Shown piece after piece: positions 1-8,324 of a stretch of 33,117 nucleotides of DNA. The position numbers and the translations under genes are program-made. Location of the stretch: the NCBI GenBank assembly GCA_005883415.1, contig VAWT01000158.1, positions 1 through 33,117 of the forward strand, read 5' to 3'. Source of the DNA: Actinomycetota bacterium (GTDB lineage: Bacteria; Actinomycetota; Thermoleophilia; Solirubrobacterales; Solirubrobacteraceae). The stretch's first letter is position 1; every line of letters starts with the position of its first letter. The notes under the pieces were generated by a model. The model was not told the origin of the DNA. It ran no database searches and worked only from the letters and a program-made list of their open reading frames with translations.

Positions 1-2
1 TC

Positions 3-743
3 ATCTCCTCCGGACTGGCCAAGTGGGGCCAGACCTCGCGGCTTACGCTGCTGCTTCCGCACGGCTACGAGGGCTCAGGTCCGGAGCACTCCTCGAGCCG
101 CGTCGAGCGGTTCCTACAGCTTGCAGCCGAGGGGAACATCCGAGTCGCGAACTGCACCACCCCGGCGCAGTACTTCCATCTGCTCCGCCGCCAAGCGCGG
201 ATCGCAAAGCAGCGTCCGCTGGTGATCATGACTCCCAAGAGCCTGCTGCGGCTGCCGCAGGCCACCTCGCCGATCGCGGATCTGGCCGAGGGGCGCTTCC
301 GCCCAGTCCTGGCAGAACCGGGGGTCGACAACGAGACGGTGACGCGGTTGATCCTGTGCACCGGCAAGATCTACTACGACCTGGTGGGCTCCTCCGTCCG
401 TAAGGAGAATCCGGGTGTGGCGGTGGGCCGGGTCGAGCTCCTGTACCCCTTCCCGCAGGCTGAGATCCTGGAGCTGGTGGCTTCGTATCCACGGCTCCAC
501 GAGGTCGTCTGGGTCCAGGAGGAGCCGCGCAACATGGGCGCCCGGGCGTTCATGTCTCCGCGCCTTTTGCAGATCCTCCCCGCGCACCTGCATTTCGGCT
601 ACGTCGGGAGGCCGGAGCGCGCCGCCTCCGGCGAGGGCTACCCCGTCGCCCACGCGCACGAGCAGAATCGGATCGTCACCACGGCGATGGACCTGCGCCA
701 GCCGGTGTCTCAGTATCCGCGCAAGCTGCCCGGCGAGCGCTAG
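3..743 (+). CDS. sucA: 2-oxoglutarate dehydrogenase E1 component, C-terminal part (5' truncated by window edge)
   Basis: Frame 3 is open from the window edge: ISSGLAKWGQTSRLTLLLPHGYEGSGPEHSSSRVERFLQLAAEGNIRVANCTTPAQYFHLLRRQ...PLVIMTPKSLLR...VWVQEEPRNMGA, hallmark of the OGDH E1 C-terminal region. Confidence 0.95.
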   Translation: MSSGLAKWGQTSRLTLLLPHGYEGSGPEHSSSRVERFLQLAAEGNIRVANCTTPAQYFHLLRRQARIAKQRPLVIMTPKSLLRLPQATSPIADLAEGRFRPVLAEPGVDNETVTRLILCTGKIYYDLVGSSVRKENPGVAVGRVELLYPFPQAEILELVASYPRLHEVVWVQEEPRNMGARAFMSPRLLQILPAHLHFGYVGRPERAASGEGYPVAHAHEQNRIVTTAMDLRQPVSQYPRKLPGER

Positions 744-749
744 CGCGCG

Positions 750-1031
750 GTGGGTCGCGTCGAGCGCGAGGAGCGGATCCTCGAGCGCATCAGGGCAACC
801 CCGCCGGGCTTTGTCCGCACATACGGCGACGTCTCGCCCGGTGCTCCGCGGGTGGCGGGGGCGGTGCTGAGCGCGTGTCACGACGAATCCCTCCCCTGGC
901 ACAGGATCGTGCGCGCCGACGGGACGCTGGCCAAGGGAGGGCGCCAGCGGGCGCTGCTCGACGCCGAAGGAGTTCCCTTCCGGGGATCCCGGGTCGACAT
1001 GCGAATCGCGCGAGTACCCGATCAGCCATGA
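750..1031 (+). CDS. Alkyltransferase-like protein (MGMT-fold, catalytic Cys replaced by Trp)
   Basis: GTG start; FVRTYGDVSPGAPRVAGAVLSACHDESLPWHRIVRADGTLAKGGRQRALLDAEGVPF; PWHR in place of PCHR. Confidence 0.85.
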   Translation: MGRVEREERILERIRATPPGFVRTYGDVSPGAPRVAGAVLSACHDESLPWHRIVRADGTLAKGGRQRALLDAEGVPFRGSRVDMRIARVPDQP

Positions 1032-1459
1032 ACGGAGCGTGGGTTCAGCGAGTGATCGAGCTCGCTCCCAGACCGCGCGGATTTCACCTGGTGACAAGCG
1101 AGGTCGTCGAGGCGCTGCCCGAGCTCTCAGATGTCCAGACCGGGCTGCTCCACCTGCTGATCCAGCACACGTCCGCGTCGCTGTCGTTGAACGAGAATGC
1201 CTCACCCGACGTGCGGCGCGACCTGGAGACGTGGTTCAACGAGGCCGTGCCGGAGCGCGCTTCGTACTGGACCCACACGCTGGAAGGTCCCGAGGACATG
1301 CCGGCCCACGTCAAGGCAGCGCTCCTTGGCCCCTCGCTCTCGCTCCCGGTGGCCGGAGGTCGCCTGGCGCTCGGCACCTGGCAGGGGATCTACCTGTGCG
1401 AGCATCGCGACCGCGGGGGCACCCGTACGGTGGTTGCAACGCTATGGGGAGCCGGATAG
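1028..1459 (+). CDS. YjbQ / UPF0047 family protein
   Basis: MNGAWVQRVIELAPRPRGFHLVTSEV...LLIQHTSASLSLNENASPDVRRDLE...LALGTWQGIYLCEHRDRGGTRTVVATLWG; ATGA overlap with upstream CDS. Confidence 0.9.
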   Translation: MNGAWVQRVIELAPRPRGFHLVTSEVVEALPELSDVQTGLLHLLIQHTSASLSLNENASPDVRRDLETWFNEAVPERASYWTHTLEGPEDMPAHVKAALLGPSLSLPVAGGRLALGTWQGIYLCEHRDRGGTRTVVATLWGAG

Positions 1460-1533
1460 GCTGAGCGCCGCTCAGCCCCGGGCGGCACGACTCGCCGCCC
1501 GCCAGGGCGGAACGTCTTAGGGAGGTTTCTCGG

Positions 1534-2391
1534 ATGCGCCACGTCTGTCGGGTGATTGGTCTTTGTTTGGCTGCCGCGGTGCTGGTTCCGGCCGCGGCCT
1601 GGGCCGCGACCGGGCCGTACGTGTCGCTGGGCGACTCGTACACGTCGGCTCCGCTGGTCCCGTTCCAGACGGGCAACCCGCCGGGCTGTGGCCGCTCCAC
1701 CAATAACTACCCCTCCGATGTGACGCGCGTGATCCAACCGCGCACGTTCACCGACGTCAGCTGCGGAAGCGCCACCACCGCCAACATGACCCAGCCGCAG
1801 TCGGTGCCGGGCGGCGGGACGAACCCGCCCCAGTTCAACGCGCTGGCGCCGGGCGAGAAACTGGTGACTGTGGGCATCGGCGGCAACGACGCCGGACTGA
1901 TCGGGGTGGCAGAGACGTGCGCCGAGCTGGATCTCTTCTCTCCCACGGGCACCAACTGCAAGGACCACTACACGGCGTCGGGCTCCGATCCGAACGTGGC
2001 GGCGATTAACGCCACCGGTCCGAAAGTGGCTGCGGTGATCCAGGGCATCCACCGGCGGGCACCCTCGTCGCGGGTGTTGGTCGTCGGCTACCCGGACGGG
2101 CTCCCGGTCGACGGCTCGAACTGCTGGCCGGTCGTGCCGCTTTCCTCCGGCGACATCGCGTACTTCAACTCGCTCGAGGAGCAACTCAACTCGGTCCTTT
2201 CCCAGGATGCCTCGAGCAACGGGGCGACGTACGTCGATACCTTCACCTCCAGCATCGGCCACGACGCATGTAAGGCGCCTGGAGTGGCATGGGTGAACGG
2301 AATCGTTCCCAATTCGGTGGCCTATCCGCTGCACCCCAACCAGGCAGGCGAGCAGAACATGGCAAACCAGGTGCTGTTGGCGGTCGGCTAG
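1534..2391 (+). CDS. Secreted SGNH/GDSL hydrolase
   Basis: N-terminal hydrophobic signal-like segment, YVSLGDSYTS block I, IGGNDAG block III, LHPNQAGE catalytic His block. Confidence 0.88.
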   Translation: MRHVCRVIGLCLAAAVLVPAAAWAATGPYVSLGDSYTSAPLVPFQTGNPPGCGRSTNNYPSDVTRVIQPRTFTDVSCGSATTANMTQPQSVPGGGTNPPQFNALAPGEKLVTVGIGGNDAGLIGVAETCAELDLFSPTGTNCKDHYTASGSDPNVAAINATGPKVAAVIQGIHRRAPSSRVLVVGYPDGLPVDGSNCWPVVPLSSGDIAYFNSLEEQLNSVLSQDASSNGATYVDTFTSSIGHDACKAPGVAWVNGIVPNSVAYPLHPNQAGEQNMANQVLLAVG

Positions 2392-2593
2392 GCGTCCGTC
2401 CGCCTTGGACCGAGCCTGTCGACGACACCGCAGATACGTTGGGGCTATTTCGACAGCCTCTGCCCCGCCGTCTCGGCCACCCTCTCCGGGGCCGCCTTGA
2501 TGACGCGATTCTGGCAACCTGTGAGCCATCAAGATTCGTAGAAATGGCCTGAAGCACCACACCGCCCGCCGTCACCTGACCCCCAGTCTGGGG

Positions 2594-3625
2594 GTGCACG
2601 ACATGGCGATCGACCTCGGGACGGCGAACACGCTCGTCTACGTGGCCGGACGGGGGATCGTGGTATCTGAGCCGTCGGTCGTCGCCTCGGACGTCGAGAC
2701 AGGTCTCGTCCACGCCGTCGGCTCCGAGGCGGAGCGGATGATCGGCCGCACGCCGGCCACCATCTCCGCCACCCGGCCGCTGCGCCACGGCGTGATCGCT
2801 GACTTCGAGCCGACCGAGGAGATGCTGCGGTACTTCATCCGCAGGGTGCTCGACCGCCGCCACGCCCACCCGCGGCTGATCGTCTGCGCACCTTCGGGTG
2901 TGACCGAGGTGGAGAAGCGCGCCGTCGAGGAGGCGTCGCTCGCCGCCGGAGCCAGGAGGGTGCACCTGATCGAGGAGCCGATTGCAGCCGCGATCGGCGC
3001 CGGGATGCCGATCGAAGAGCCCGTCGGGCGGATGGTGGTCGACGTCGGCGGGGGGACCAGCGAGATGGCCGTCATCTCGCTCGGGGGAATCGTCGTCTAC
3101 CGCTCCATTCGGATCGGCGGCTACGAGATGGACGACGCGATCGCCCACTACCTGCGCGCCAGGTACCACCTGGCGATCGGGTCCCGGACCGCGGAGACGA
3201 TCAAGATCGCGATCGGCTCGGCGATCCCGCTGGCCCAGGAGGACTCCTTCCACGTCAAGGGACGTCACCTACTCACCGGACTGCCCACCAGCGTCGAGCT
3301 TCGCAGCGAGGAAGTGCGCGAGGCGATCGCCGGTCCCATCGGGGAGATCCTGCAGTCCATCCGTGACACGCTCGAGGAGACCCCGCCCGAGTTGGCCTCG
3401 GACCTGGCGCGCGACGGGATCCTGCTCGTCGGCGGCGGAACGCTCGTCAGGGGGTTCCCGGAGCGGGTGGCCGAGGAGACCGGAATGCCGGTGGTCCGCT
3501 CCGAGTCACCGTTGACCTGCGTCGCGTTCGGGTCGGGGGCCGCTCTGGACCACTTCGACCAGATCGTCACCACGGGGCGCGGCCCGCGGACCGACCTGGT
3601 GACGCCCGATTGGCGCGTGTCGTAG
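2594..3625 (+). CDS. mreB: MreB/Mbl-family actin-like rod-shape protein
   Basis: MAIDLGTANTLVYVAGRGIVVSEPSVVA, HGVIADFEPTEEMLRYFI, LIEEPIAAAIGAGMPI, MVVDVGGGTSEMAVISLGGIV; GTG start. Confidence 0.92.
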   Translation: MHDMAIDLGTANTLVYVAGRGIVVSEPSVVASDVETGLVHAVGSEAERMIGRTPATISATRPLRHGVIADFEPTEEMLRYFIRRVLDRRHAHPRLIVCAPSGVTEVEKRAVEEASLAAGARRVHLIEEPIAAAIGAGMPIEEPVGRMVVDVGGGTSEMAVISLGGIVVYRSIRIGGYEMDDAIAHYLRARYHLAIGSRTAETIKIAIGSAIPLAQEDSFHVKGRHLLTGLPTSVELRSEEVREAIAGPIGEILQSIRDTLEETPPELASDLARDGILLVGGGTLVRGFPERVAEETGMPVVRSESPLTCVAFGSGAALDHFDQIVTTGRGPRTDLVTPDWRVS

Positions 3626-3669
3626 CACCGGCCACGCGCGGGGCGCGAGGCGGGTGACGGCGGCCATCA

Positions 3670-3719
3670 CTGCGCAAGCGCAGGCAGGTTCTGTGTGGAG
3701 CGCCGCGATTGCGCAGCGC
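3670..3719. terminator. Stem-loops between convergent mreB and ychF
   Basis: ctgcgcaagcgcag (3670-3683) and, read on the minus strand, GCGCTGCG-CAAT-CGCGGCGC (3719-3700; 8-bp stem with one G.U, tetraloop). No T-tract, so terminator function is inferred. Confidence 0.35.
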
Positions 3720-3724
3720 GATCG

Positions 3725-4807
3725 TCAGGGTGAGGTGAACCGAATCAACACCACGTCGCCGTCGGCGACCACGTAATCCCGTCCCTCGATCCGTAGCGTC
3801 CCACGCTCACGCGCGGCGGCGTACCCGCCCGCGTCGACCAGCTCATCCCAGGGGATCACCTCCGCCCGCACGAAGCCCCGCTGCATGTCGGTGTGAATCA
3901 GCCCCGCGGCGTCCCAAGCCGTGGCGCCGCGCCGGATGTGCCAGGACTGTGCCGGCTTGTCCCTGTCGGCGGTGAAGAACGCGATCAGCTCTAGGAGCGA
4001 AAAGGCGCCGCGCACGACCGCCTCCAGGCCCGAGCGCTCCAGGCCCAGGTCGGAGCGCATGGAGTCCGCCTCGGCGTCATCCAGCTCCGCCAGCTCGGCC
4101 TCAAGGCGCGCTGAGATCGCCACCGCCCGGGCCCCCGTCGAGCGCGCATGGTCCTCGAGCGGCTCAGGGACAGAATCAGCTCCCTCCTCAATGTTGGCGA
4201 CATACAGGACCGGCTTCGCGCTCAGCGGGGAGAGCAGCTTCACAACCTCTGGTGCGTCCGCCGGCGGTGGGACGGTGCGGGCCGGCCGACCCGCCTGCAG
4301 CGCTGCGATCAGATCCCGCAGCCAGCCCTCCTCGGCAATCGCATGGCGCTCGCCCCCCTTGGCGGCCTTCGAGACCCGTTCGAGCCTACGCTCGGCCTGC
4401 TCGAGGTCGGCGTACATCAGCTCGGTCTCGACCGTCTCGGCGTCCCTCAGAGGATCCACCCGGCCGTCCGGGTGAACCACGTTGGGGTCGTCGTGGACGC
4501 GAACCACGTGCACGATGGCGTCCGTTTCCCGAATGTTCGCCAGGAACTGGTTGCCAAGTCCTTCGCCCCGGTGGGCGCCCGCCACCAGCCCGGCAATGTC
4601 ACGGAACTCGATCGTGTCCGGCACCACCTTCGATGCCTTCGCCGCCGGCGCCACGGCCTCGAGCCGCTGGTCGGAGACGGGCACAACGGCGACGTTGGGT
4701 TCGATCGTGGTGAAGGGGTAGTTGGCGATGTCCGCGGCGGCGCCGGTCAGGGCCGTGAACAGCGAGGACTTGCCGGCGTTGGGAAGGCCCACGATTCCGA
4801 CCTTCAA
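3725..4807 (-). CDS. ychF: Redox-regulated ATPase/GTPase YchF
   Basis: MKVGIVGLPNAGKSSLFTALT, FRDIAGLVAGAHRGEGLGNQFLANIRETDAIVHVVR, C-terminal TGS-like domain. Confidence 0.97.
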   Translation of the reverse strand: MKVGIVGLPNAGKSSLFTALTGAAADIANYPFTTIEPNVAVVPVSDQRLEAVAPAAKASKVVPDTIEFRDIAGLVAGAHRGEGLGNQFLANIRETDAIVHVVRVHDDPNVVHPDGRVDPLRDAETVETELMYADLEQAERRLERVSKAAKGGERHAIAEEGWLRDLIAALQAGRPARTVPPPADAPEVVKLLSPLSAKPVLYVANIEEGADSVPEPLEDHARSTGARAVAISARLEAELAELDDAEADSMRSDLGLERSGLEAVVRGAFSLLELIAFFTADRDKPAQSWHIRRGATAWDAAGLIHTDMQRGFVRAEVIPWDELVDAGGYAAARERGTLRIEGRDYVVADGDVVLIRFTSP

Positions 4808-4809
4808 CG

Positions 4810-5307
4810 TCAGGCCTCCCTCCCGGCCTGCGAAGAAGGAGCGGGCCAGGCCTCTGCGATCGCCGTGCCTAGCAGCGCGCCGGCCAGCACGTCGCTCGGG
4901 TAGTGGACGCCGAGGTACGGCCGGCTGAGGGCGAACGCGACCGCGGCTGCATACAGCGGCCCGGTGGGCGCCAGGCCACGGAAGGCCCGGGTGGCGGCGA
5001 AGGATGTCGTGCAGTGGGCGCTCGGAAACGACAGACGCGAGACCGTCGAGGTCAGCGGCGGTAGGCCTTTGAGCTCTGGCCGGCGCCGCCGCACGGCGAG
5101 CTTGACAAGGAAGTTCAGGCCGTATGACGCGGCCACGATCCTCATGCCGCGCGACCAGCGCCGGCGGTGATCGGGGCCTCGGTCGAGCACGGCACCACCG
5201 CCTCCGATGAGCAACCAGCAGGCGCCGTGCTCGCCCAGGCGGGAGTAGGCGGCGACGAGCCGCTCCAGAGCCGGGGGATGCAAGCGCGTGCGGGCGCCGA
5301 GCAGCAA
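4810..5307 (-). CDS. PAP2-superfamily phosphatase (membrane); start uncertain
   Basis: KLAVRRRRP, FPSAHCTTSFAATRAF, SRPYLGVHYPSDVLAGALLG = three PAP2 phosphatase motifs. Confidence 0.85.
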   Translation of the reverse strand: MLLGARTRLHPPALERLVAAYSRLGEHGACWLLIGGGGAVLDRGPDHRRRWSRGMRIVAASYGLNFLVKLAVRRRRPELKGLPPLTSTVSRLSFPSAHCTTSFAATRAFRGLAPTGPLYAAAVAFALSRPYLGVHYPSDVLAGALLGTAIAEAWPAPSSQAGREA

Positions 5308-5359
5308 CGCGCAGTCCAGCTCGCGGAGCGCCTTGTAGATGACCGGAGCGCTCAGTGAC

Positions 5360-5584
5360 TCAGGTCCCGAATCCGACCCGATGCTCTTCGTGGTCGACGA
5401 TCACGTACACGACCTTGGTCAAGTCGACAGCCACGGTCCCCGCCTCGGCGGTCAGGTCGTGCCATCCGTCGGAGCCGAGGGCGTTGCGAAGCTTCGTCAA
5501 CTCGGCGGGCTCCACACGCGCCGCGAGCGTCTGGCCCCCTAGGAACCCGATGCTGATCTTGTGTGGCTTCTCGTTGGCCGCCAT
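5360..5584 (-). CDS. Small conserved protein, DUF3107-like
   Basis: 74 aa; KISIGFLGGQTLAARVEPAELTKLRNAL...VAVDLTKVVYVIVDHEEHRVGFGT, ending in the RVGFG-type tail of this family. Confidence 0.55.
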   Translation of the reverse strand: MAANEKPHKISIGFLGGQTLAARVEPAELTKLRNALGSDGWHDLTAEAGTVAVDLTKVVYVIVDHEEHRVGFGT

Positions 5585-5994
5585 CAGTGACCGTTCGCCG
5601 GTTGCACGAGCTCTGTGAGCACGCCGCCGGTCGAGGTGGGGTGCAGGAATGCCACCCGCGAGCCGCGGATCCCTATCCGTGGCTGCTCATCGATCAGCCG
5701 CAGCCCGGCGCTGGCCAGCCTCTCGAGCGTCTGCTGCACGTCTCCGACGCGGTAGGCCACATGGTGAAGCCCCGTCCCCCGGCGCGAGATGAATTTCCCC
5801 ACGGCGGTCTCTGGTCCCAGCGGCTGGAGCAGTTCTACGTGCCCGGCTCCGACATCGAGCAGTGCCGCATCGACGCCCTGTTCGGTGACCTTCTCCCGGT
5901 GGATCAGCGGCATCCCGAACGTGTCACGGTACAGGGCCAGCGCGGCCTCGATGTCCTCGACGGCCACCCCAACGTGGTCGATTACCTCAAGCAT
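5584..5994 (-). CDS. Methylmalonyl-CoA epimerase-like VOC protein
   Basis: MLEVIDHVGVAVEDIEAALALYRDTFGMPLIHRE...GTGLHHVAYRVGDVQQTLERLASAGLRLIDEQPRIGIRGSRVAFLHPTSTGGVLTELVQ. Confidence 0.88.
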   Translation of the reverse strand: MLEVIDHVGVAVEDIEAALALYRDTFGMPLIHREKVTEQGVDAALLDVGAGHVELLQPLGPETAVGKFISRRGTGLHHVAYRVGDVQQTLERLASAGLRLIDEQPRIGIRGSRVAFLHPTSTGGVLTELVQPANGH

Positions 5995-6016
5995 GGGCGG
6001 CTGAGGATACTGGCGA

Positions 6017-6956
6017 TCATTCCACCCGCTCCATCCTGGGGTTGGGCGAGTAGGTCCGTCCCACCTTGGCGCATGGGCGGCCCTCGAGCAGCACGACATC
6101 GGCGGTGAAGTCGTTCTGGCCCCGGATCAGCGAGGACCCGACCCCGTACGCATCGACCGGTACGGCGAGGGCCTCAAATTCATTGATGCGCGTTGCGTTG
6201 AAGCCTCCGCTGGCCACAATTCTCACATCCTGAAAGCCAGCCTGATCGAGGGCGCGTCGCACCTTCTCGACCAGCTGGGGGTTGACGCCGACGGGGGTGA
6301 AGCTGCCCATCTCATCGATCAGTGAGCGGTCGACGAGCTGCTCGGAGGTGTCCAGCCGCACCCCCCACAGCTTCGGACCGAGGGCCTCCGCCACCGCCAG
6401 CGCGGTCTTGATCGAGTCGTTCTCGAAGTCCACCAAGACGGTGATGTTCATCTCCCCGTGGAAGCGGTCGGCGAACAGGGCCGCCGCTTTGACCGTGTCG
6501 CCGCCGTAGGCCGCGATCAGTCCGTGGGGCACCGTGCCGATCCCTCGGCCGCCCCACCATGACGCCTGGGCGTCGGTTGAGACGCCGATCGCGCCGGCCA
6601 CGTGGGCGCTCCAGCCGTCGCCGGTCTGCACCAACCAGTGGTCGTGACGGGCGGGGAAGTAGAAGATCTGCTTGCCACGGGCTGCCTCCACCACCTCCGC
6701 CACGTTGCGCATGATCAGCGAGCGGCGGGCCATGCAGCCTAGGTAGACCGTCTCGAGATGGGCGAACAAGCTGTAGTCGCCCTCGATCGTCATCACGGTG
6801 AAAAACCTGCATCGTGACGGTGGGGTGATGGCCCTCCGCCTCGAGCAGGCTCTTGGTGTGGACGAAGTACGCGTCCGAGTAGTAGCCCTCGCGGATGCGC
6901 TCGACCGGAAGACGGAAGATCGCCGGATCCAGTCGGGTAGCAACCTGGGTAGACAT
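6017..6956 (-). pseudogene. Nicotinate phosphoribosyltransferase, disrupted by an internal out-of-frame deletion
   Basis: N-part MSTQVATRLDPAIFRLPVERIREGYYSDAYFVHTKSLLEAEGHHPTVTMQVF (6956-6801) and C-part TVMTIEGDYSLFAHLETVYLGC...PARHDHWLVQTGDGWSAHVAGAIGVSTDAQASWWGGRGIGTVPHGLIAAYGG...VASGGFN...GVGSSLIRGQNDFTADVV (to 6017) are in different frames and lack the segment expected between them. Confidence 0.8.
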
Positions 6957-6992
6957 GGAGCGAGTTTATTCGGGTAGGGTCGTCTCCGGTTC

Positions 6993-8315
6993 GTGGCTGA
7001 ACGCGATTTTCCACATGCGTCGGTGATCGAAGGCGTGCGCTTCACCGCCCAGGTCGCGCTGCCCAACCTGATCCAAGGGCTGTTCCGGCGACGGAAGCAA
7101 GCCTCGGCTATCGCCAGCCGAACCGGAGCCGATGGACTGGCGGTGGGCTTCCTTGCCGGCGTGAAGCGGAGCTACGGCGAGGGGCCGGTGTGGATCCGGG
7201 TGGCCAAGGACGAGACCCTGCTTCTGCTTGGCCGCACGCCGATCAGGCGCGCGCTCGAGGGGTCGCCGGAGCCATTCGCCGCGGATCCCGAGCCGAAAAA
7301 ATCGGCCATGTCGCACTTCCAGCCCCACGCGCTCACGATCTCTCGAGACGGCGACTGGGAGGATCGGCGCAAGTTCACAGAGGCCGTGCTGGACGCTGGC
7401 ATGTCCTCGCTTGCCGACCGGTTCGCCGCGGTCTGCGTCGAGGAGTCGGCTCGCTTGGAGGAGGAGCTTGACTGGGACACATGGAACCGCGCCGTTCGCC
7501 GCGTCACTCGGCGGATCATTCTCGGCGACGGGGCAGCCGACGACGATTCGATCTCCGAGATGCTCGGAGAGCTGATGGACAAGTCAAATCCCCCGGGCGG
7601 GGGAGACGAGGAGCTCTACGAGCGTTATGTCGCCGCGCTTCAGCGCTACGTGGACGAGGCGGAGCCAGGCAGCCTGGTGAGCCTGTTCGAACGCGCGCCA
7701 GTGACCGAGCGCACCGAGCCTGTCGGGCAGGTCACCCACTGGCTGTTCGCGCTCGGGGATACGTTGGCCATCAACGCGTTGCGCTGCCTGGCGTTGCTCG
7801 CCGCGTTCGACGAGCAGCACAAGCGCGTCTCGGAGGAGGTCGCGAACGCGGATCTCAACACCGAATCGGGCGTGGATTCGCTGAAGGTCCTCGAGGCCTG
7901 CCTTCAGGAAGCGATGCGGCTGTGGCCGACGACGGCGATGCTGTCGCGCGAGGCCGTGCGTGATGTCGACTGGGACGGGATCACGATTCCGGCCGGCAAG
8001 CAGGTCCTGATCGTCAACACCTTCAACCACCGTGATGACGACGCAGTGCCGTTCGCCGATCGCTTTGATCCCGACGCGTGGCTGTCGGGCGACGCCGCCG
8101 ATGACTGGATCTTCAACCACTTCAGTCATGGGCCGCAGGGCTGTCCCGGCACGGCGCTGGCGCTGTTCGTGGGCAAGGCGATGCTGGCATCTCTGCTGGG
8201 TCCGGGCTCCGAGGTCCGCCTGCTCTCGCCGCGGCTCGACCCGACCAAGCCACTTCCGCACACGCTCGATTTCTTCGGCCTGAAGCTCTCGCTCGGCGGC
8301 TCGTCGGCGGGCTAG
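6993..8315 (+). CDS. Cytochrome P450 family protein (divergent)
   Basis: Heme-Cys motif FSHGPQGCPGTALA, K-helix EAMR, I-helix-like FALGDTLAINALR, HFQPHALTISRDGDWEDRRKF. Confidence 0.85.
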   Translation: MAERDFPHASVIEGVRFTAQVALPNLIQGLFRRRKQASAIASRTGADGLAVGFLAGVKRSYGEGPVWIRVAKDETLLLLGRTPIRRALEGSPEPFAADPEPKKSAMSHFQPHALTISRDGDWEDRRKFTEAVLDAGMSSLADRFAAVCVEESARLEEELDWDTWNRAVRRVTRRIILGDGAADDDSISEMLGELMDKSNPPGGGDEELYERYVAALQRYVDEAEPGSLVSLFERAPVTERTEPVGQVTHWLFALGDTLAINALRCLALLAAFDEQHKRVSEEVANADLNTESGVDSLKVLEACLQEAMRLWPTTAMLSREAVRDVDWDGITIPAGKQVLIVNTFNHRDDDAVPFADRFDPDAWLSGDAADDWIFNHFSHGPQGCPGTALALFVGKAMLASLLGPGSEVRLLSPRLDPTKPLPHTLDFFGLKLSLGGSSAG

Positions 8316-8324
8316 CCGCAGGCG

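Noticed and set aside
114-1205. 363-aa minus-strand ORF and other long antisense ORFs (e.g. 1390-2562, 2243-3268, 13251-14831)
   Set aside because: They are shadows of high-GC3 genes on the plus strand; translations are Arg/His/Gly-rich with no family motifs.
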